The notes below the pieces were generated by a model. It worked only from the letters and a program-made list of their open reading frames with translations, had not been told where the DNA came from and did not search any database. A stretch of 6,513 nucleotides of DNA, taken from Actinomycetes bacterium. GTDB lineage: Bacteria > Actinomycetota > Acidimicrobiia > Acidimicrobiales > Palsa-688. The stretch is from the NCBI GenBank assembly GCA_021798075.1, contig JAJZYO010000122.1, positions 1 to 6,513 on the forward strand, written 5' to 3'. Below, piece after piece: positions 1 through 6,513 of this stretch. The position numbers were made by a program, and so were the translations under genes. Position 1 is the stretch's first letter. Every line of letters starts with the position of its first letter.

Positions 1-530
1 CTCTGCACAACCTGATCTGCTCCAAGGCTGTCCCCGAGGTGGTGCGGGAGAACGGGGGCACACCGGTGGTCACCCGGGTGGGCCACTCCTTCATCAAGGG
101 GATAATGGCCGAGACGGGCGCTGTGTTCGGGGGCGAGCACTCGGGCCATTACTACTTCCGGGACAACTACCGGGCCGATTCGGGGAGCATCGCCGCCCTG
201 GTCGTGCTGGAGGTGCTCTCCCGCAGCGACCTGCCCCTGTCCGAACTGCGCAAGCCCTTCGACCGGTACGCCATGTCGGGAGAGCTCAACACCGAGGTCG
301 AAAGCCCCGGGGCGGTGGTAGATGCGATCGCCGAGCGCTTCGAACGGGAGCACCCCGAAGCCTCCCAGTCCCGCATGGACGGCCTCACCGTCGATTTTGG
401 GGACTGGTGGTTCAACGTGCGCCCGTCCAACACGGAGCCGCTCGTCAGGCTCAACGTGGAGGCGGCCGACCGTGGCGCCTGCGACAGCCGCACGGCCGAG
501 CTCCTGGCGCTCATCCGGCAGGGAGGCTGA
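1..530 (+). CDS. manB: Phosphomannomutase/phosphoglucomutase, C-terminal part (5' end outside window)
   Basis: This is an alpha-D-phosphohexomutase of the ManB/PMM-PGM family. It moves phosphate between C1 and C6 of mannose or glucose through a phosphoserine enzyme, linking mannose-6-P to GDP-mannose synthesis in the cytoplasm. The frame is open from base 3, giving 175 visible residues and a TGA stop at 528-530. The visible part begins in domain 3: TRVGHSFIK is followed by the sugar-binding loop GGEHSGH (visible residues 43-49) and FRDNYRADSG. Domain 4 carries the phosphate-binding loop RPSNTEP (residues 140-146) followed by LVRLNVEA. The catalytic serine loop and metal site lie upstream, outside the window. 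The next two genes follow almost without gaps, and the gene two downstream is a sugar-phosphate isomerase, which supports the mannose/glucose assignment. The sequence cannot settle substrate preference (mannose, glucose or both). The family is secure; a phosphoglucosamine mutase is less likely given this neighbourhood. Confidence 0.93.
   Translation, partial: LHNLICSKAVPEVVRENGGTPVVTRVGHSFIKGIMAETGAVFGGEHSGHYYFRDNYRADSGSIAALVVLEVLSRSDLPLSELRKPFDRYAMSGELNTEVESPGAVVDAIAERFEREHPEASQSRMDGLTVDFGDWWFNVRPSNTEPLVRLNVEAADRGACDSRTAELLALIRQGG
521..526 (+). promoter_or_regulatory. Ribosome binding site that decides the GTG start of the Trm112-like gene
   Basis: GGGAGG lies inside the last codons of the mutase gene, 9 nt before GTG at 536. 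The alternative in-frame ATG at 548 would be 21 nt away, too far for this site. The GTG is therefore the better start, and the site implies coupled translation with the upstream gene. Confidence 0.6.
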
Positions 531-535
531 GCCGC

Positions 536-787
536 GTGCTGGACCCCATGCTCCTGGCGGTCCTGGCCTGTCCCCAGGACAAGGGCCCGCTGCTGTACTT
601 CGCGGACGAGGACAGCCTGTACAACCCGCGTCTGAAGCGCCGCTACAGAGTCGACGACGGCATACCCGACATGCTCGTCGAGGACGCCGAGCAGGTGGGC
701 CCCGCAGAGCACGACCGGCTGATGGCCAAGGCAGCGGCGGACGGGGTGCGACCGAACTTCGAAGTCACCGAGGGACAGGAGCCCTGA
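536..787 (+). CDS. Trm112-like small protein, zinc cysteines lost
   Basis: This 83-residue protein is of the Trm112/YcaR type. Classical members are small zinc-binding proteins that partner methyltransferases; the role of the bacterial versions is largely unsettled. The N-terminus reads LLAVLACPQDKGPL (residues 6-19), matching the family opening LACPxCKGPL, and the C-terminal half has DGIPDMLVEDAE (residues 41-52), matching the usual DGIPVMLVDEA. The second cysteine of the first CPxC knuckle is Asp15, and the second knuckle is replaced by LYNPRLKRRY. Only Cys12 remains, so zinc binding by the classical site is not expected. The GTG start at 536 is chosen for its ribosome binding site; ATG at 548 is the alternative. 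The stop TGA (785-787) directly abuts the GTG of the isomerase gene, so the three genes look like one translationally coupled operon. A role with the flanking sugar-phosphate enzymes is inference from position only. Confidence 0.82.
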   Translation: MLDPMLLAVLACPQDKGPLLYFADEDSLYNPRLKRRYRVDDGIPDMLVEDAEQVGPAEHDRLMAKAAADGVRPNFEVTEGQEP

Positions 788-1840
788 GTGCCGCTCATTG
801 ACACAGATGGCATGTTCGAGCTCGCCGCCGGGTTCCCCGAGCAGGTGGAGCAGTCCTACAAGGCCGCCCTTTCGGTCCCGGGCCTGCCCCAACGGGAAGA
901 GGTCAGCAACGTCGTGGTGATCGGCATGGGAGGCAGCGGCATAGCCGGTGACGTGCTCCAAGCCGTTGCCTCGCCTCTGTCGCCGGTGCCCGTGACAGTG
1001 GTCAAGCACTATGAGTGCCCGCACTCGGTGGACGAGTCATCGCTGGTCTTCGCCGTGTCGGGCTCGGGCAACACGGAGGAGACGATCGAAGCCGCCACCG
1101 ATGCCGCCCTGGCCGGGGCGAGGGTGGTGGTGGTCACGGGCGGTGGTGAGCTCGGCCGTCTGGCCGAGGCCTGGCAGGCCCCGGTGGTAGGGGTACCCGA
1201 CGTCGCCTGGCCCAGGGCGGCGTTCGGCGGCATGGCTGTGCCTCTTGTCGTGATGCTGTGGCGGGTGGGCCTGCTCCCGGGGGTCGACGTGCAGCTGGAG
1301 CGGGCGGTGGAGCAGCTCAAGTGGCGCCGGGACGAGCTGGTAGGCGGCGGAGAAGCGTCGGCCGCGGCAGACGTGGCCCGTACCATCGGCTCGTCCGTAC
1401 CCCTCCTGCACGGGGGCGGGGTGCTCGGGACGGTGGCCGCACTGCGCTGGCGGTGCCAGGTCAACGAGAACGCCAAGCGACTGGCCTTCATGAGCTCCCA
1501 GCCCGAGCTTTGCCACAACGAGGTGTGCGGCTGGGCGGAGGCCTCGGCCGAACTGGGACGCCTGCTGACCCTCGTGGCCCTGCGGCACGACGGTGAGCAC
1601 CCCCAGGTGGGCAGGCGGTTCGAGATCACGGCCGAGCTGGCCAAGCCCTACGTGGCCGGCGTGGTCGAGGTGCGCGCCCAGGGTGAAGGGGACCTGGCCC
1701 AGCTGTTCGACCTGACCTACTTCGGGGACTACGTCTCACTGTGGATGGCCGCCTTCGCCGGGGTGGACCCGGGCCCGATCGACACATTGATGAGGATGAA
1801 GCGGCTGCTCAGCGGGACGGCGGAGCCGGCCGGCGCCTAG
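788..1840 (+). CDS. Bifunctional phosphoglucose/phosphomannose isomerase (SIS-domain family)
   Basis: The 350-residue protein belongs to the SIS-type PGI/PMI family known from archaea and actinobacteria. It interconverts glucose-6-P or mannose-6-P with fructose-6-P in the cytoplasm. The first SIS domain has VVVIGMGGSGIAGD (GMGGSG at residues 46-51), SGSGNTEET (91-99) and a VVVVTGGGELG strand and turn (113-123). PRAAFGG (142-148) is the expected linker motif. The second domain contains NENAK (226-230) and PELCHNE (239-245), where family members keep the glutamate and histidine used in isomerisation. The end has GDYVSLWMA and the closing LMRMKRLL. Length is normal for the family. The start GTG 788 directly follows the TGA of the preceding gene, with AGGAG at 777-781 as ribosome binding site. 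Together with the mutase two genes upstream it forms a fructose-6-P to mannose-1-P route. The stop codon lies in a 29-bp tandem repeat and inside a perfect GGCGCC/GGCGCC hairpin. Confidence 0.93.
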   Translation: MPLIDTDGMFELAAGFPEQVEQSYKAALSVPGLPQREEVSNVVVIGMGGSGIAGDVLQAVASPLSPVPVTVVKHYECPHSVDESSLVFAVSGSGNTEETIEAATDAALAGARVVVVTGGGELGRLAEAWQAPVVGVPDVAWPRAAFGGMAVPLVVMLWRVGLLPGVDVQLERAVEQLKWRRDELVGGGEASAAADVARTIGSSVPLLHGGGVLGTVAALRWRCQVNENAKRLAFMSSQPELCHNEVCGWAEASAELGRLLTLVALRHDGEHPQVGRRFEITAELAKPYVAGVVEVRAQGEGDLAQLFDLTYFGDYVSLWMAAFAGVDPGPIDTLMRMKRLLSGTAEPAGA

Positions 1841-1891
1841 CGGCGCCCACCGAGCCGGCCGGCGCCTAGCGGCGCCCACCGAGCCGGCCGG
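1823..1891 (+). repeat. 29-bp tandem repeat, 2.4 copies, across the isomerase stop codon
   Basis: Two identical 29-nt units (1823-1851 and 1852-1880) are followed by a partial third (1881-1891). Each full unit holds the inverted repeat GGCGCC-TAGC-GGCGCC (1832-1847 and 1861-1876), a 6-bp stem with a 4-nt loop. In the first unit the TAG in the loop is the stop codon of the isomerase gene; in the second it is a copy of it. The array may help end transcription, but no T tract follows, so that role is unproven. Confidence 0.9.
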
Positions 1892-1892
1892 G

Positions 1893-1918
1893 GGTGCCGG
1901 TGGCCCCGACCGGGCACC
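1893..1918 (+). terminator. GC-rich terminator-like hairpin after the isomerase gene
   Basis: GGTGCC (1893-1898) pairs with GGCACC (1913-1918), and GGT (1899-1901) extends the stem to ACC (1909-1911), leaving one bulged G and a 7-nt loop. It follows the 29-bp repeats at the end of the sugar-phosphate operon. No T run follows, so it is not a classical rho-independent terminator, although many high-GC actinobacterial hairpins lack one. It overlaps the -35 element of the promoter proposed next. Confidence 0.35.
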
Positions 1919-1934
1919 GGCCTGGTACTAGGGT
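1906..1934 (+). promoter_or_regulatory. Predicted sigma-A-type promoter for the structured RNA
   Basis: CCGACC (1906-1911, matching the GAC core of TTGACA) and TAGGGT (1929-1934, a TAnnnT -10 element) are separated by 17 nt, the ideal spacing. Transcription would begin near 1941, two bases before the first pairing base of the predicted closing helix of the RNA. That coincidence is the main reason to take this otherwise weak -35 seriously. Confidence 0.45.
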
Positions 1935-1940
1935 GGGGCC

Positions 1941-2201
1941 CGGGCCCGGTGGGTCTGTGGTTGCAAGTCGACGCCAGCCGCAGGCGAAGCGACCCACGTA
2001 AGGCAACCTTTGGTTGCTGAGCATGGTGCGGCTTAGGAGTAAGCCCTGCCCTCCCGCGAGCCGGCCCGCGGCACCCGGGGGGAGATGGCAGCAAGCGGGG
2101 TGAGCGCGGTGTTGGGTACACGTTGTTGTGCCGCCGCCGCGGCCCGCCGATCGCCACAGCAGGCGAGTGTGGGGTCAAAGACCAGGTCAGCCACCGGGGC
2201 C
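1941..2201 (+). ncRNA. Structured noncoding RNA candidate, possibly a raiA-motif RNA
   Basis: No protein-coding frame is credible here, but the DNA folds by eye into a compact multi-branch RNA. A closing helix pairs 1943-1948 with 2195-2201 (one bulged G). Stacked on it, 1949-1955 pairs with 1991-1997 (GTGGGTC/GACCCAC, 7 bp) and directly continues as 1956-1962 with 1976-1982 (7 bp including two G-U). Then come a hairpin GCAACC-TTT-GGTTGC (2003-2017), a hairpin GGCTTA-GGAG-TAAGCC (2030-2045), and a 10-bp helix 2046-2055 with 2080-2091 (two bases bulged). Smaller hairpins follow at 2109-2121, 2151-2166 (TCGCC/GGCGA) and 2173-2183 (GGTC-AAA-GACC). Possible alternative pairings are CGCC 1972-1975 with GGCG 1983-1986, and loop GGAG 2036-2039 with CTCC 2051-2054. 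The raiA-motif class is known from Firmicutes and Actinobacteria, often before raiA/hpf, a gene usually found next to secA in actinobacteria. The class assignment is inference; the pairings are visible. The 3' end is uncertain and could reach about 2256. Confidence 0.58.
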
Positions 2202-2210
2202 TCGGGAGCA

Positions 2211-2256
2211 CCACTAGCCGCACGGCGCACCCAGCGCAGTGCGTGGCTACCTGTGG
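2211..2256 (+). other. Extended stem-loop between the RNA candidate and the 13-bp repeats
   Basis: CCAC (2211-2214) pairs with GTGG (2253-2256), TAGCC (2215-2219) with GGCTA (2245-2249), and an inner CGCAC (2226-2230) with GTGCG (2239-2243), with small internal loops. It could be the last domain of the RNA or its 3' terminating hairpin. No T run follows; instead the 13-bp tandem repeat starts four bases later. Confidence 0.4.
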
Positions 2257-2259
2257 CCT

Positions 2260-2342
2260 GCCCGCCCTGTCCGCCCGCCCTGTCCGCCCGCCCTGTCCGC
2301 CCGCCCTGTCCGCCCGCCCTGTCCGCCCGCCCTGTCCGCCCG
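2260..2342 (+). repeat. 13-bp tandem repeat, 6.4 perfect copies
   Basis: The unit CCTGTCCGCCCGC recurs with a strict 13-nt period and no mismatch from 2260 to 2342; the TGT core starts at 2268, 2281, 2294, 2307, 2320 and 2333. The strand is strongly asymmetric, all pyrimidines apart from single G residues. Thirteen is not a multiple of three, so copy-number change would shift any reading frame; this and the lack of a gene argue that it is noncoding. Perfect identity suggests recent expansion by slippage. It ends immediately before a possible promoter for the regulator gene. Confidence 0.95.
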
Positions 2343-2343
2343 T

Positions 2344-2416
2344 GTGACCAGGTAGCGCCGCCGTGTGGGTAGGTTCGAAAGGGTGGGACGGTCGGGTCCG
2401 GGCGCCGCTCGGTGAG
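2344..2416 (+). promoter_or_regulatory. Possible promoter and leader of the regulator-secA-prfB operon
   Basis: GTGACC (2344-2349) and TAGGTT (2370-2375) resemble -35 and -10 elements, but the 20-nt spacing is longer than ideal. GGTGAG (2411-2416) lies 5 nt before an in-frame TTG at 2422 and could be a ribosome binding site for a longer form of the regulator. The rest of 2343-2499 is G/C-rich sequence in which I see no other structure or gene. Weak evidence; offered because some promoter is needed between the RNA and the regulator gene. Confidence 0.25.
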
Positions 2417-2499
2417 CTGATTTGGGCCGGCACGGCGGGCGCTCGGCAGAAGGGGCGGGCTGGGGCGGCGGCCCGGGGCGGGGCGCGCCATCGGGCCGG

Positions 2500-2925
2500 G
2501 TGCTGCGCGTGCTCCTCGCCGGCGAGGAAAGCTGGCGCGAGGTGCTGGCCGGCGCACTGGCAGCCAGCGCCGCCATCGAAGTGGCCGGCCAGGCGGGTGC
2601 CGGAGAGGAGGCCCTCACGAAGGCCCGCGAGCTCCAACCAGACGTCGTCGCCCTGGACCTTGGCCTGCTCCGCGAGCTAGCGGCGCGCCGGCCGGCGCCG
2701 GGGGAAGCGCCTCACCCCGGCCTCACACGGCGCGAGCTGGAGGTGCTCTCCCTGGTCGCGCAGTCCAAGACCAACAAGCAGATCGCCGCTCAGCTGTTCA
2801 TCTCCGAGAACACGGTGAAGAACCACATCCGCAACGTCTTGGAGAAGCTCCACCTGCACTCGCGCATGGAAGCGGTGACCTGGGCTTGGCGCAACCGCCT
2901 GCTAGGGCCGGGCGGCCCGGAGTAG
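2500..2925 (+). CDS. LuxR/NarL-type DNA-binding regulator with truncated, degenerate receiver
   Basis: The 141-residue protein ends in a clear GerE/LuxR helix-turn-helix, LTRRELEVLSLVAQ then KTNKQIAAQLFISENTVKNH (residues 76-109) and IRNVLEKLHLHSR, so it should bind DNA. Before it lies only the first half of a response-regulator receiver: RVLLAGEESWRE (residues 3-14) where NarL-type proteins have RVLIVDDHPLFRE, then IEVAGQAGAGEEALTKARE, then PDVVALDLGL with Asp53 at the phospho-acceptor position. The acidic pair is Gly-Glu, and the strands carrying the conserved Ser/Thr and Lys are missing: residue 60 runs straight into an Ala/Arg/Pro/Gly linker. A normal receiver is about 120 residues, so phosphorylation control is doubtful. 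GTG 2500 is chosen because it begins the first receiver strand; TTG 2422 with a GGTGAG site would add 26 low-complexity residues. It stops 18 nt before secA, so co-transcription is likely. Target genes are unknown. Confidence 0.82.
   Translation: MLRVLLAGEESWREVLAGALAASAAIEVAGQAGAGEEALTKARELQPDVVALDLGLLRELAARRPAPGEAPHPGLTRRELEVLSLVAQSKTNKQIAAQLFISENTVKNHIRNVLEKLHLHSRMEAVTWAWRNRLLGPGGPE
2677..2699 (+). repeat. Copy of the isomerase-end repeat modules inside the regulator linker
   Basis: CTAGCGGCGC (2677-2686) is followed directly by GCCGGCCGGCGCC (2687-2699). Both strings occur in the 29-bp repeats (1837-1846 and 1866-1875; 1825-1837 and 1854-1866), where an 8-nt stretch separates them. The copy lies in the codons that join the shortened receiver to the DNA-binding domain. 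Identity of two adjacent modules is seen; common origin is inference, since palindromic G/C strings can recur by chance in such DNA. Confidence 0.5.
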
Positions 2926-2928
2926 GGT
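2923..2928 (+). promoter_or_regulatory. Possible -10 element for secA, overlapping the regulator stop codon
   Basis: TAGGGT begins with the regulator's own TAG stop and is identical to the -10 proposed before the structured RNA. A start site near 2935 would give secA a leader of about 9 nt. No good -35 lies 16-19 nt upstream, so this is only a hint of an internal promoter. Confidence 0.22.
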
Positions 2929-2943
2929 AGCTTGGACAGCGCA

Positions 2944-5817
<2,874 letters not shown>

Positions 5818-5833
5818 GCCCGCCCAGCTCCCC

Positions 5834-6513
5834 GTGCGCGACCTCACCGAGGACCTGCGGGCGCTAAGGCGGCGCCTCGAAGAAGCCTCCGTCTACCTCG
5901 ACATAGAGCACTCCGAGAAACGCCTCGCGGAGCTCGAGCCGGAGCTCTCCCGGCCCGGGCTCTGGGACGACCAGGCGGCTGCTCAGGCGCTCACTCGCGA
6001 GTACGCAGCCCTGAAGGACGACGTCGACCTGGTGGCTTCGCTGGAGCGGCGCCTCCGCGACGCCGAGGATCTCTACGAGCTGGCGAGGTCCGAAGCCGAG
6101 GACGACTCGCTGGCAGCCGACCTCGAGAGCGCGGTGGGCGAGCTCGGGGCCGCGCTCGACCACCTCGAGCTGCGCTCCCTCTTTACCGGGGAGCACGACG
6201 AGCGTGACGCCGTGGTCGAGGTGCACGCCAAGGACGGCGGGACCGACGCCCAGGACTGGGCGGAGATGCTGCTACGCATGTACCAGCGCTGGGTCGAGCG
6301 CCGGGGTTTCCAGCTCGAGGTCGACGAGGTCAGCCCGGGCCAAGAGGCGGGGATCCTCTCGGCCACCTTCATCGTGAAGGGCCGCTACGCGACGGGCCTC
6401 CTGAGCTCCGAGCGCGGGGTCCACCGGCTGGTGCGCATGTCGCCCTTCGACTCCCAGCACCGGCGCCACACGAGCTTCGCCGCCGTCACCGTCATCCCCT
6501 TCCTCGAAGAAGC
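5834..6513 (+). CDS. prfB: Peptide chain release factor 2, N-terminal part (3' end outside window)
   Basis: Release factor 2 reads UGA and UAA stop codons on the ribosome and triggers peptide release. The visible 226 residues start with the charged alpha-helical domain 1 (RLAELEPELSRPGLWDDQ at residues 30-47, a typical RF2 stretch). The FTGEHDERDAVVEV strand follows, then GGTDAQDWAEMLLRMYQRW (135-153), EAGILSATF, and SERGVHRLVRMSPFDS (192-207). SPF at 203-205 is the tripeptide that marks RF2 and reads the stop codon; RF1 has PxT. The catalytic GGQ lies downstream, outside the window. GTG 5834 is the first suitable in-frame start, 16 nt after the secA stop, with no clear ribosome binding site, so coupling to secA is likely. 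The frame is uninterrupted, so the programmed +1 frameshift of many prfB genes is absent here. Where most RF2 proteins read GAGGT, this one reads KDGGT (residues 133-137). Confidence 0.95.
   Translation, partial: MRDLTEDLRALRRRLEEASVYLDIEHSEKRLAELEPELSRPGLWDDQAAAQALTREYAALKDDVDLVASLERRLRDAEDLYELARSEAEDDSLAADLESAVGELGAALDHLELRSLFTGEHDERDAVVEVHAKDGGTDAQDWAEMLLRMYQRWVERRGFQLEVDEVSPGQEAGILSATFIVKGRYATGLLSSERGVHRLVRMSPFDSQHRRHTSFAAVTVIPFLEE

Noticed and set aside
1941..2201. Known riboswitch classes (SAH, SAM-IV, cobalamin, TPP, FMN, c-di-GMP, ZTP), RNase P RNA, tmRNA or SRP RNA
   Set aside because: Their signature strings as I remember them (for example the B12 box GCCACTG, or the RNase P GAGGAAAGTCC) are not found in the stretch, and the next gene does not fit these switches. 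A covariance search would be decisive.
2260..2342. CRISPR array
   Set aside because: The units are 13 bp and directly contiguous, with no spacers and no cas genes nearby.
2085..2372. Plus-strand small frames (2085-2372 and 2123-2347) with Pro/Ala/Arg repeats
   Set aside because: No ribosome binding site, no family resemblance, and the repeat period of 13 is not a codon multiple; it reads the same minisatellite in different frames.
2364..2385. tRNA T-loop (GGTTCGA)
   Set aside because: The flanking bases do not pair as a T arm and no acceptor or anticodon arm can be formed around it.
2422..2499. Longer regulator starting at TTG 2422
   Set aside because: A GGTGAG site precedes it, but the added 26 residues are Gly/Arg-rich low complexity, and the receiver fold begins just at GTG 2500. 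Kept as an alternative only.
1837..2637. Minus-strand open frame with Gly-Gly-Arg-Thr-Gly-type repeats across the intergenic region
   Set aside because: It is open only because GC-rich DNA has few stops; the repeat peptide comes from the 13-bp minisatellite, and the frame crosses the structured RNA and the regulator gene.
5834..5920. Programmed +1 frameshift site (CTTTGA type) at the start of prfB
   Set aside because: The frame from GTG 5834 is continuous and no in-frame TGA occurs in the first codons.

Overview
The window is about 6.5 kb of very GC-rich DNA. Codon third positions are almost all G or C, GTG starts are common, and no gene is AT-rich. Gene order and protein type point to an actinobacterium. 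An Acidimicrobiia-like lineage is my best guess from gene content, but it rests on no search. All supported protein genes lie on the + strand; the long minus-strand open frames are shadows caused by GC-rich codon use.

Left block (1-1840), a sugar-phosphate operon: the 3' part of a phosphomannomutase/phosphoglucomutase gene (manB family), a small Trm112-like protein without the zinc cysteines (536-787, GTG start), and a SIS-domain bifunctional phosphoglucose/phosphomannose isomerase (788-1840). The isomerase starts on the base after the preceding stop. The two enzymes interconvert fructose-6-P, mannose-6-P and mannose-1-P, which feeds GDP-mannose and cell-envelope glycans.

Middle block (1841-2499), 659 bases with no convincing protein gene. 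In order it holds a 29-bp tandem repeat that starts inside the isomerase gene and carries its stop codon, a GC-rich terminator-like hairpin, a plausible sigma-A-type promoter, and a stretch of about 260 nt (1941-2201) that folds by eye into a closed multi-branch RNA. After these come another hairpin, a perfect 13-bp tandem repeat of 6.4 copies (2260-2342), and the leader of the next gene. In many actinobacteria the ribosome hibernation factor gene (hpf, also called raiA) lies just upstream of secA. No hpf is visible here. The RNA is therefore a candidate member of the raiA-motif RNA class, but I recognise it by context and structure, not by a search.

Right block (2500-6513): a short LuxR-type DNA-binding protein with a truncated, degenerate receiver domain; secA, the ATPase of the Sec export machinery, complete with its C-terminal zinc motif; and the 5' part of prfB (peptide chain release factor 2). 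The genes are tightly spaced (18 and 16 nt), as expected for co-transcription, though a weak internal -10 motif before secA is possible.

The most interesting parts are the structured RNA candidate, the receiver-deleted regulator next to secA, and the GC-rich repeat modules shared between the isomerase stop region and the regulator's linker.
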